This document shows, piece by piece, positions 33,528 to 42,879 of a stretch of DNA of 45,000 nucleotides (positions are counted from its first letter, which is position 1; every line of letters begins with the position of its first letter). Source of the stretch: Chrysomallon squamiferum (taxonomy: Eukaryota; Mollusca; Gastropoda; Neomphalida; Peltospiridae). The DNA is taken from assembly GCA_012295275.1 (NCBI GenBank), contig CM022669.1, forward strand, positions 4,876,777-4,921,776, written 5' to 3'. The position numbers were made by a program, and so were the translations under genes. The notes beneath the pieces were generated by a model, which searched no databases, was not told the origin of the DNA, and was given only the letters and a program-made list of their open reading frames with translations.

Positions 33528-33945
33528 TGGGTATATAGGTGTGCATATAAAAGAAAGTGGGTATATAGGTGTGTATGAAATAAAGTGGGTTTAGAGATAC
33601 GTATGAAAGAAAGTGGGTATATAGGTATGTATGAAATAAATTGGCTATATAGGTGTGCATGAAAAAAGTGGGTAAATAGGTGTGTATGAAAGAAAGTGTG
33701 TGGATAGGTATGTATCAAAGATATATATAAAGGTATGTATAAAATATTCTGGGTATATATCTGTGAATAAAATATAAAATAAAGTGGGTATATAGGTATG
33801 TATGACATAAAGTGGGCATATACATATGTTTGAAAAAGCGAGTATATAGGTGTGCATGAAGGAATGTGGGTATATAGGTATTATTGAAATAAAGTGGCAT
33901 ATAGGTGGATGTATGAGGATATAGATATATATGAAAGAAAGTTGG

Positions 33946-34066
33946 CATTTATGTTTTTTGTTTTATTTATTTATTTATTTTATTGTTTAGTTTTGTTTTA
34001 TTTGTTTATTTACTTTAATAAATATGTAAGTATTTTATTATTTTGATAGTTACAGCTATGTTTAAT
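33946..34066. repeat. Right-end T-rich spacer; satellite ends
   Basis: TTTATTTATTTATT-rich DNA ending in TTTTGATAGTTACAGCTATG followed by TTTAATT. The 28-bp satellite does not resume after it. It has the same CTATGTTTAA end as the left and internal spacers. Confidence 0.8.
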
Positions 34067-35043
34067 TATAATTATTGTAAATCATCGTTTCGTTAAAGAT
34101 ATGATAGACGAAGAATATTTAAACCGTAACCTCCTGTCACTCTGCCGTAACCGCAAATGTGTGTTAGAAGGTTCAAGATCGGATTTAAATTTTTCAAATT
34201 TATATCAAACTTGGCATATAATTAATTATATTATATTATCTGTATTCATTCCGATCTGAGTAATTTTGGTGAACCGTCTAAATTTGCGTACAAATTATTT
34301 TAGGTTTTCATTTGTTTTGGGCCGACGCTTCTAAATTTATTCATAGTATACGACACAAGAAATGTACTTAAATCATCACTAGTCATATATTTTAATCATA
34401 TTTTGGCTTCGTTAAGTAGTTTTATTTGGTAACTAAATAAGTGAGTAAACATATTTTTTATGTTATTTTTCCCGACAAGTTACATTAAAAGAAATAATAA
34501 CAGACAAAATAAGATTTTAGGGAATTACTTAAAAATTAACAACAAATAATTATTTAAGAATTGAAGGTAGATTCAATTTAATTTTGTAATTTCTTCATAA
34601 AAATAGAAAAAAGAAATACGTGTATATACATCTTAGTAATAACGTTTAACATTGACAGTATTAATCATTAAGATTTTCTGAGATTCAAATTACATTGGAT
34701 ATAAAACTTTTAAAACAAGAACGATAGCCTTTTCGGTTTTATTATTTAAATTCATTGCCTCTTAGACTGAAAAACTATATATAAAACTAACTAATTAACT
34801 AAATAAATAGATAAGAAATTAAAATATTAAAGTTATAAAATGAATTAATTAATTAATAATAATAATTTTAAAAAGTAATATGAGTTTGTAAGTAAATAAG
34901 TAAATAAGGGAGAGAAAAAAATTAAAACATTTTAAAGTCATTTCACTGTGTCATATACGTTGAACAAATATTTTTTAGGAATCATTCCTCACCAAGTAAT
35001 TAAAAACTATTTAAAATAAAATAAAATAAAATATATTTATTTC
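34067..35043. other. AT-rich unique DNA, no gene seen
   Basis: About 1 kb of AT-rich, mostly non-periodic DNA, with AATTAATT words (about 34845-34862) and AAAAT units near 35013-35031. No ORF of interest. Confidence 0.6.
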
Positions 35044-35164
35044 GTACCTAAAATGCAGCGACACTGAGTCACCTGGTGAGTGATGACACCCCCACCTCAG
35101 AGTGGCTAATACGGGAAACTCGTACTTGAAAATGAGCTCCCGGGGGACTGTTCACCTTAGGTAC
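35044..35164. ncRNA. 121-bp GC-rich element with paired ends
   Basis: GTACCTAA (35044-35051) and TTAGGTAC (35157-35164) are perfect inverted repeats bounding a GC-rich segment in AT-rich DNA. Internal complementary pairs are TCACC/GGTGA (35071-35081), CCAC/GTGG around a CTCAGA loop (35093-35106), and GGGA/TCCC enclosing CTC/GAG (35113-35141). GTACTTG (35122-35128) and the total length recall 5S rRNA, but the rest of the 5S sequence does not align convincingly. It could be a small structured RNA gene, a SINE or MITE-like element, or a short conserved element. The strand is undecided. Confidence 0.3.
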
Positions 35165-35590
35165 AGGACATAAGTATTTAAATATGCATTATATATGTAT
35201 GTGTATAGGTACATACGCTTGTATATGACATGGTAGACATGGGTTAACAATTGTTCACGGTTGTGATTTTCACTCGAGCCAATAATTTAAAAACTGAATC
35301 TCCTGAAGCAAACACGAGAACAAAACGGTTTAGCGAAAATAATCACCAATTCACATTCAGTCTGCTGTGATATCATCTCGACACTGTAAATGAACGATTC
35401 GCTGAGCATTGGTTAATGTCATGTGATATGTAACAGTGTGTGTGTGATAATGTGATTTGTCATTTCTTCATTGGTCATCGTCTGAAAATCCGCGAATAAA
35501 TGTAATACGTATTCTTTTTGACATATTACTTTCTCTACAGTCTAATGTAAATGCACATTACAGATATAAATGTGTGCATGTGTATGTAGA
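35165..35590. other. Unique DNA, no gene seen
   Basis: Mixed complexity with a few CpGs and two CCAAT/ATTGG words (about 35279 and 35409). The 68-codon plus ORF at 35457 runs into repeat and is not recognisable. Confidence 0.5.
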
Positions 35591-35631
35591 TGTGTGTGTG
35601 TGTGTATGTGTTTATTTAAATATAAATGCTT

Positions 35632-35662
<31 letters not shown>

Positions 35663-35699
35663 GATGTGTGTGTGTGTGTGTATTTAAATATAAATGCTT

Positions 35700-35738
<39 letters not shown>

Positions 35739-35742
35739 CATG
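35591..35742. repeat. 68-bp duplication of a TG...CA hairpin unit
   Basis: A TG run, ATTTAAATATAAATGCT, ACACACACATACA and a TA run are repeated 68 bases apart (35614 and 35682). In each copy the TG run can pair with the following CA run. Confidence 0.93.
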
Positions 35743-35799
35743 TGCGTGTAATTTGCAAAGATGGGTTCTGGGTTTTTTCCTCTAAGATTATGTCTGTGT

Positions 35800-35832
35800 C
35801 TGCTTCTCTGTCTGTCTGTCTGATTGTCTGTC
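35800..35832. repeat. (TGTC)n-rich short tract
   Basis: CTGTCTGTCTGTCTGATTGT-type tetranucleotides. Confidence 0.85.
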
Positions 35833-35875
35833 AGTTGGTGTCTATAGTCCACCTACTTGCCAACGAAAACTGTTT

Positions 35876-35888
35876 CTGTGTATGTATG

Positions 35889-35922
<34 letters not shown>

Positions 35923-36512
35923 TGTTTGTATGTATGTATGCATGTTTGTATGTATGTATGCATGTGTCTATGTATGTATGTATATGTGTGTGTATGTATG
36001 TATGTATGTATATTATGTATGTATGTATATATGTATGTATGTATGTTTGTATGTATGTATGCAAGTGTCTATGTATGTATGTATATGTGTGTATGTATGT
36101 ATGTATGTATGTATGTATGTGTGTATGTTTGTATGTATGTATGCATGTGTCTATGTATGTATGTATATGTGTGTGTATGTATGTATGTATGTATGTATGT
36201 ATGTATATTATGTATGTATGTATATATATATATGTATGTATGTATGTTTGTATGTATGTATGCAAGTGTCTATGTATGTATGTATATGTGTGTATGTATG
36301 TATGTATGTATGTATGTGTGTGTGTATGTATGTATGTATGTATGGGTGTTTGTATGTATGTATGTCTGTATGTATGTGTGTCTGTATGTGTATATATGTA
36401 TGTATGTATCCATGTACATGTGTGTGATGTATGTATGTATGTATGTATGTGTATATGTATGTGTGTATATCAGTATGTGACTGTTTCTGTCTACGTATGT
36501 ATGTACGTATAT
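35876..36512. repeat. (TATG)n domain with higher-order repeat
   Basis: About 630 bases of TATG tetranucleotides with interruptions. GCATGTGTCTATG recurs at 35960 and 36143, and GCAAGTGTCTATG at 36061 and 36262, so a ~183-201-bp block has been duplicated. Overlapping plus ORFs (Tyr/Val/Cys/Met) and the minus His/Thr/Tyr ORF are by-products. Confidence 0.96.
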
Positions 36513-36722
36513 TTATTTTTGCTTACATTTATTAGTTAAATTACTTGCTTGAACAACGTTAATGAAATGAATGTCTGGCACAGAACTACAACAAGAGCCA
36601 AAGATAAGCTGAAATTTGTTCTTCATATGCGATTCATTGTCACATGAATATTGCGTCACAAATAACGGAAGTAGAGTGATGCAGTAATGGTGTAATTTTC
36701 GATTCTGATTGACAATATTCAA
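36513..36722 (-). CDS. Hypothetical 69-codon ORF, doubtful
   Basis: Minus-strand ORF in non-repetitive DNA starting MNIVNQNRKLHHYCITLLPL. The composition is mixed, with several Cys and Asn. Its C-terminal end touches the TATG repeat. There is no recognised family, splice signal or promoter. Mobile-element remnant or chance are both plausible. Confidence 0.12.
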   Translation of the reverse strand: MNIVNQNRKLHHYCITLLPLFVTQYSCDNESHMKNKFQLIFGSCCSSVPDIHFINVVQASNLTNKCKQK

Positions 36723-36845
36723 GTAATCAGACTTTTTTTTATCTCTTCAGACGTCTAAAGTCACATATAGAGCAGAATATCAATATGTTGTTGAATGGTC
36801 TAGTAATTTTTTAATTCTAGATTTACATTGTGTCATAACGTTATT

Positions 36846-36847
36846 TA

Positions 36848-36887
<40 letters not shown>

Positions 36888-36932
36888 GTCGTTGTTGTCG
36901 TTGTTGTTGTGGTGGTGGTGGTGGGTTTGGTT
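36846..36932. repeat. (ATT)n then GTT/GGT triplets
   Basis: ATT run of about 13 units (36848-36887) followed by CGTTGTTGT and GGTGGTGGT. Confidence 0.95.
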
Positions 36933-37084
36933 TTGTCAGTTGTTATTACTACTGATAAAAGAACCGGATTTTTTACTTTTAAAATACATTTAATAAAGAC
37001 TCAAACTCGGCCTATAATTTTTGTATTTCATGTTTATGAGCAGACATGAATATATATTAATTTACTAAAATAAAAACAGTAGCA

Positions 37085-37207
37085 TTAATGATGATGATTG
37101 TCTGTGTGTGTGTGGTTGTTTTTTTCATTTGGATATACTGCTTTGTTCTTAGTTTGTTATATTTCATATTCTTCTTCTTCGTCTTCATCTTCTTCATTAT
37201 CATTATT

Positions 37208-37242
<35 letters not shown>

Positions 37243-37248
37243 TCATCT
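37085..37248. repeat. TG, TTC and ATT low-complexity cluster
   Basis: TG run (about 37101-37113), TTCTTC triplets (about 37168-37196) and ATT triplets (about 37198-37243). The 67-codon Ile/Phe ORF is a by-product. Confidence 0.88.
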
Positions 37249-37309
37249 TCCTCTATTCATCAGGTTAACTGACACTAGTATAAATCACTAGTTTGATAAT
37301 GTCTGCACT

Positions 37310-37415
37310 AATAATTCCTGTCAAAGGACGTCGTCTCCAGTGTCTTCGTGCAAGTCGTCGTATTACGACGTTGTTGCGGGTGTCGCCCACGCAACGACGC
37401 CCAGAATGTCTTAAA
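37310..37415. other. CpG-rich double hairpin
   Basis: CGTCGT-ATT-ACGACG (37356-37370) is a perfect six-base-arm hairpin. Overlapping its right arm, CGTTGTTGCG (37369-37378) pairs with CGCAACGACG (37390-37399), nine of ten pairs standard plus one G-T wobble. The two structures are mutually exclusive at the shared bases. The patch is far richer in CpG than its surroundings. Function unknown. Confidence 0.45.
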
Positions 37416-37785
37416 GCTATTTTTGTTTAATGGTATTATTGCAATTCAATAAATCTTTGACAAACAAACATGTCATCAATATTTGCGTAAATCAATACGT
37501 TTGCAATTGTCTGGGGTTTTTTTTGTTATTTTTTCTTTTTTAATGTCTTCTGTACTACAGAACATTTTGTGTTTAATAAATTCATTTTATTGGGCTGATG
37601 TATATTATAAAAAGAAACATATGTCAGAATAAGCTACTTGTTTGTTTTTTCTCTCGTTGTTTGTTTTAAAGGTACACTGTTGCTCCCAAGCGCTTTTATG
37701 AAGTCTTATTATCTACTTATCGACTTGGGACAATGAAAAAAGAAAAAACCCCACTTGAATTAGCAATTTACAAAAGCGTGCATTT
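37416..37785. other. AT-rich unique DNA, no gene seen
   Basis: No supportable gene or element. Confidence 0.55.
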
Positions 37786-37787
37786 TT

Positions 37788-38108
37788 CCTGACTGACTGA
37801 CTGATCGACTTATTGATTGACTGATTGATCGACTGATTGACTGACAGACTGACTGATTGACTTATTGATCGACTGATTGATCGACTGATTGACTGACAGA
37901 CTGACTGATTGACTTATTGATCGACTGATTGACTGACTGACCGGTTAACTGACTGACAGACTGATTGATCGAGTGATTGATCGACTGATTGACAGACTGA
38001 CTGACTGACAGACTGACTGACTGGCTGGCTGGTTGAATGACCGACTGATCGACTGACTAGGCGATTGACTTACTGATTTATGGGCTGACTGACTGAATGA
38101 CTGAATAA
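37788..38108. repeat. (GACT/GATT)n tetranucleotide domain
   Basis: About 320 bases of CTGA/TTGA tetranucleotides with regular ATCG and CAGA variants. The phrase CTGACAGACTGACTGATTGA starts at 37841 and 37893, 52 bases (13 tetramers) apart. The minus Ser/Gln-rich ORF is a by-product. Confidence 0.96.
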
Positions 38109-38700
38109 CAGACAATAAACTGTTTGACAATTTTCTGAATCCTCACACCTCGAATCTGACAGTTCAATGAAGTAAGAAAACAAAGAAAAACAATAAACAC
38201 GGAATTAAAAAGCACGTTTCATTATGAGCTTTTCACTGATACATTTTTCACTATCAAGACAACACATACCATGTCTTTTTGATAGTCTTTGTACAGCAGG
38301 ACGTAATAAAATCACGGAAGAACTGTTTTAATGCACTGAACCTTCTGTTAGTCTGAACGAGTCTCAGTAATTAATGAGGTGTCTCTCAGAGTCATTTTTT
38401 TACCATTTGTCTTAGCAAAGCAACGAGGGAAAAGTCGCCGGAACAACATCATCGTTGCTGACGTTAATGACTTCCTGGTCAGACGGTCGGTTTTCCAGCA
38501 AAACAAACATCGGTTTCATTACAAAAAAAAAAGAAGAAGAAAATAAAGCAGTTTTTATGTATTAAAGGAAGGAAATGAAACGTCTGTAAAATATAAAGAT
38601 TTCCGACGAAAATTCTTACTTCATTGATTTTTTTTTTTTTGATTTTTGATTTTGTTGTTGATGTTTTTTGATACAATCTGTTTTGAATATGAAATATTTT
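38109..38700. other. Unique DNA, no gene seen
   Basis: Mixed complexity, with a GC-richer patch near 38420-38500 (GTCGCCGG, CATCGTTGCTGACG). Poly-A and poly-T stretches lie at about 38522-38531 and 38629-38640. Confidence 0.5.
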
Positions 38701-38701
38701 G

Positions 38702-39456
<755 letters not shown>

Positions 39457-39488
39457 TATTATTTTATTTTTTTTTTTTTTTTTTTTTT
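39457..39488. repeat. Poly(T)-rich run
   Basis: T run with a single A interruption on its left side. Confidence 0.9.
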
Positions 39489-39619
39489 GTAAATGTCTGC
39501 TTTAATATGTGTGCTTTGCGTTTTTATAAAAATATATTTTTCAGTGATTTAGGTATTGAAAAAAAATAAAAATAGAAAATTAATTTTTGCTAGTATGATC
39601 ACGATGACGTAAATGATGA

Positions 39620-39855
39620 TAATAATAATAATTATTATTATTACGACGATGCCGTCACTGTTATTGTTATAATAAATAAATGAAAAGTATAAATTCAAAC
39701 GAAACAAAACAAAACAAGTGAAGAAATGATGAAAGAAAGAATAAAGAATGAATGAATAAATAAATAAATAATTTTACGCAAAAAGGAAAAAAAAAACGTA
39801 AAGTAAAATTAAAGAAGATAAAAATGAATAAGAAAAGAATAAAAATAAAAAATAA

Positions 39856-39909
<54 letters not shown>

Positions 39910-39910
39910 T
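39620..39910. repeat. AAT/AAAT low-complexity domain
   Basis: AATAAT words, GAAT and AAAT units, ending in an AAT run of about 16 units (39856-39905). Confidence 0.92.
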
Positions 39911-40459
39911 GTATGTAGGTTGTTTTAAGACAGTTCTCTGGTTACTTGATTCGGTTAAGAACGTCTGACGTGGGCAGACTGACTGCACTATTTAAGTGGT
40001 AATACGAAGATAGGTCGCGGATTGAGATGTTAAATCACCTCCCACATATTTCTAATCATCTGTGTTGAAATGAAACACTAGATGTCTCAGCATATTTTTT
40101 TCTTCATTTTGTAAAGTCTAAAAAAAAAAAAAAAAAAAAATAGTAAATGTCAAACGGAAAGAAAAAAAAAGAATAATGACATTTGATTAACGTCCTAACA
40201 TTAAAATCAGGACGAGACAAGTTGAAGGTCGTTGCGTGGACTTTTGTTTTAGCTGACTTCCTCTTTTTTTATGTCTAAATCAATAATAATGATGATGATG
40301 ATAATAATAAAAATAATAATAATAATAATGGCAGTGATGATGATTATAGTGATTGTAGCAATACTAGTATTAGTATTAAAAATAATAATAATAATGTATT
40401 AATAATTGATTCATATGTCTGCAGTAAAAACGAATACTGAATATGAAAGAAAATTACTG

Positions 40460-40460
<1 letters not shown>
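39911..40460. other. Unique DNA with A run and AAT/GAT triplets
   Basis: Contains an A run (40121-40140) and degenerate AAT/GAT triplets (about 40280-40400). No gene is seen. Confidence 0.6.

Positions 40461-40490
<30 letters not shown>
40461..40490. repeat. Poly(A) run of about 30 bases
   Basis: Uninterrupted A run flanked by ACTG on the left and CTGAACTG on the right. It could be the tail of a retrocopy, but no element is recognised upstream. Confidence 0.9.
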
Positions 40491-40493
<3 letters not shown>

Positions 40494-40777
40494 GAACTGT
40501 GGTTCTGACAAGTATTATAATGTTATTCACAAGGTTTTCTAACAGCTATTTCAGTGACACTTTTATAAGCTACACATTCCCCTTAGCAGAAAGTACAATT
40601 TTGTACGTGCTTTCCCATAAACAGAATAATACACAACAGTCTTTAAAAACATACTGGTGAGACACTTGCTGGAACATGTTATAACTGAATGGGCACGTTG
40701 ACAAGGATTGATCTTGCAAACCATCATCCCTCATCTACAGAGAGCCAATTCTATGCACATTACGTAACAGAGACATT

Positions 40778-40990
40778 ATGTTTTTTAAAACACCGTGTCA
40801 GGCAAACAGCCGGACTCAAAGACGATTTGTGAAGATAATTTATTGCCTGGGAATGTTTTCACACATCCCACTGACAGAGTCGAGAAGTGACTTGCTGAAG
40901 AGAGCGAAACAAGATAAGTCAGCTCTTTCGTCTATCAGCAGTTATTATTTTTCATCGATTACCCAGGCAGTGGAAGTTTCAAGAGTCTAA
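40778..40990 (+). CDS. Hypothetical 70-codon ORF
   Basis: Plus-strand ORF of balanced composition beginning MFFKTPCQANSRTQRRFVKI, with basic and Ser-rich parts and no repeat content. The surrounding 40,500-41,000 region is among the more complex stretches of the window. I find no signal peptide, membrane segment or known motif, and no convincing splice sites. It stops just before an ATAC repeat. It might be a transposable-element scrap. Confidence 0.17.
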   Translation: MFFKTPCQANSRTQRRFVKIIYCLGMFSHIPLTESRSDLLKRAKQDKSALSSISSYYFSSITQAVEVSRV

Positions 40991-41033
40991 AGATACACAC
41001 ACAGAATGGAAACACGCTCACGCAGCCCCACAT

Positions 41034-41062
41034 GTACATACATACACACACACACACACACA

Positions 41063-41093
<31 letters not shown>

Positions 41094-41240
41094 CACACAT
41101 AATACATACATACATTCATTACATACAACAAACGTACGTACACACATACACATATAATTCAAACTATATGCATCCGAGCACCCTCACACACACATAAACA
41201 AATGCATGCGGACACAAACGCACACACACACATACACTTG
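41034..41240. repeat. ATAC/AC-rich tract
   Basis: ATACATAC and ACACAC words, strongest at 41036-41096. Confidence 0.92.
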
Positions 41241-41459
41241 CAAACCAGTATCCTGTACCGTACGACTATGTGAAGACTAAAGTCCAGCCTCACTATGTAA
41301 CTGGGAACATTAAGGTTTAATATTCTCCTGGGTCGGCATCTGGTTTGCCTGAATTATTTTTTCCGCGATCTACGAGTGTCCTAGTTACTAACTTAGTTGA
41401 ATGATTTAGCATAACAGAGAAAATAAATCGTAAAATTTTTCTTTGAATGGCAAAATAAC
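41241..41459. other. Unique DNA, no gene seen
   Basis: No supportable feature. Confidence 0.5.
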
Positions 41460-41625
41460 TATTTATACATACAAACATACATGTCTACACACATATATGG
41501 ATATATACATACTCATAGATACACACATACATACATATACATACCCATTCCCATAACCACATACATTTACACATATATACAGATGCATATACTCATGCAC
41601 ATACATATATACACCCATTCATATA
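41460..41625. repeat. Degenerate ATAC repeat
   Basis: Imperfect ATACATAC/ACATATAT words. Confidence 0.88.
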
Positions 41626-42161
41626 TGTGCAAAAAAGCAGAGATGAAAGTAGCAGAGAACTGGGATCTGTTGAGCAACCTGTCAAAGAAAATACTAGTCT
41701 ACAGAAACATTGTTCCGCTGCCTGCTGCATTAGTCAAATGATAATAATGATGATAATTACAGTGATGATAACGAGGATGTTGATGATAATGATACGAGAT
41801 AAAAGCGATGACACGTTTTTCATCCTTATAAGAAAAGACCCTTCAAAAATCGAGTTTTAAATATTTATAGTCTTCGTGACCTGTATAATTTTAAGCTCGT
41901 CTCTTCTGTACTGGATCCGCATCTGTCCAAATCTTTTGATTAAACGAAAGAAAAAGAGTGGAAAAAAAAACCTTTTTATTTATTTTAACTACACATTCGT
42001 ATATCTGCCACAGACTGAGAGCCTTGATTGCAAAAGAGGCTTGAAGAGGTCTCTCTAGGGATGTTTTGCTTTGCCAGCCAGTTAAATGTATTTTCAGATT
42101 TTCGCTAATGGTGGCTTCATACGAGAGCGAGGTAACGTCGTGACAAGTCTAAAACTGATCA
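41626..42161. other. Unique DNA, no gene seen
   Basis: Contains degenerate GATGATAA triplets (about 41741-41800). The short ORFs at 41627-41860 and 41876-42058 are not recognisable. Confidence 0.45.
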
Positions 42162-42359
42162 ATGAACAATGTGGAGATAGGGAGACAGAGCTTTGAGTTC
42201 CCAGTTAACCACTTCCACGTCAGCGAACAATTCTCAATAGGTTTCCATCCATCATTTGGCTTCTTAGAGGCGCAGCTTGTGCGAGTTACAGGGAATTCCA
42301 GCGATGTTTACGAATGTTCTACTCGCAGCCACGTTTGCAAGAAGATAATTCAGCTCTGA
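42162..42359 (+). CDS. Hypothetical 65-codon ORF
   Basis: Plus-strand ORF beginning MNNVEIGRQSFEFPVNHFHV and ending CKKIIQL. Its composition is the most protein-like of the short ORFs here: balanced charged, aromatic and Gly residues, two Cys near the end, no repeats. The DNA under it is GC-richer than the flanks. No known domain is evident. The ATG context (ACA before, A after) is fair. No strong acceptor or donor borders it. It could be a single-exon fragment, a relic or chance. Confidence 0.2.
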   Translation: MNNVEIGRQSFEFPVNHFHVSEQFSIGFHPSFGFLEAQLVRVTGNSSDVYECSTRSHVCKKIIQL

Positions 42360-42474
42360 GCTGAATGCAAAACAAAACAAAAAATAAAAATTTAAAACAA
42401 AATGTCCTTCACTGATTTACATTAAAGAAAATAATCTTTGTGAACAGAATTGGATGAATGATGTCTTTCTATTT

Positions 42475-42600
42475 ACGTGTGTGTGTGTGTGTGTTATTAT
42501 ATAAGTGTATGTCTATATTTGTGTGTCCGTAATTATTTGGGTAAATACGTATATATATATATAAGTATTTGTGTACGTGTGTGTATGTATGCATGTATTT
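42475..42600. repeat. (TG)n and TATG-rich tract
   Basis: TG run (about 42477-42494) followed by TATA and TATG words. Confidence 0.88.
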
Positions 42601-42757
42601 CTACAAGTAATTATATTTGAAACTGTTAGAAAAATCTATACTACTTTGCAGGTTTACAAAATTATGGGAAGCCTAAGAAGAAAATATATAGATTGTCTTT
42701 ACGTCCATCATTTTTTTGGGGGGTTTAATTTTCTTTTTGTATCGTAGATGTAAATAA

Positions 42758-42761
42758 TTTA

Positions 42762-42812
<51 letters not shown>
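42758..42812. repeat. (AAT)n microsatellite, about 16 units
   Basis: AATAAT run with ATTATT following at about 42817-42833. Confidence 0.96.
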
Positions 42813-42879
42813 CATTTTTATTATTACTATTATTGAATAAACTTTAAATAATATTCGACGAAAGCATCCGAATAATACT

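Larger units (their letters stand above)
21935..33945. repeat. Giant 28-bp satellite array, ~12 kb
   Basis: The dominant unit is 28 bases: ATGAAATAAAGTGGG followed by TATATAGG and TATGT. Dividing the span by 28 gives roughly 420 units. Common variants are 27-bp units with GTGG, GGTGTGTATGAAA, GGTGTGCATGAAA, GGTATAAGTATGAAA and TTTATAGG. Cytosine is nearly absent from the plus strand. Long minus-strand ORFs of up to about 260 codons (HTYIPTLFHTYLYTHFISY-type) exist because the minus strand has almost no G and no TAA in the consensus, so all frames stay open. I do not regard them as genes. The array contains higher-order repeats and five T-rich spacers, plus a related longer spacer near each end. 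Confidence 0.98.

Noticed and set aside
22085-33935. Possible CRISPR-like array because of short regular repeats
   Set aside because: The units are contiguous with no unique spacers, the genome is eukaryotic in style, and no cas genes are present.
21935-33945. Telomeric or centromeric identity of the satellite
   Set aside because: The unit contains no TTAGGG-type telomere word, and no information on chromosomal position is available in the window.
35044-35164. Hammerhead ribozyme or genuine 5S rRNA gene
   Set aside because: GTGATGA and GAAAC words and a GTC are present, but position 3 of the core is G rather than C and stem II does not form between them. The 5S resemblance is limited to GTACTTG and a few flanking bases.
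37788-38108. Ser/Gln-rich minus ORF as a low-complexity protein
   Set aside because: It is a direct translation of GACT/GATT tetramers and has no independent support.
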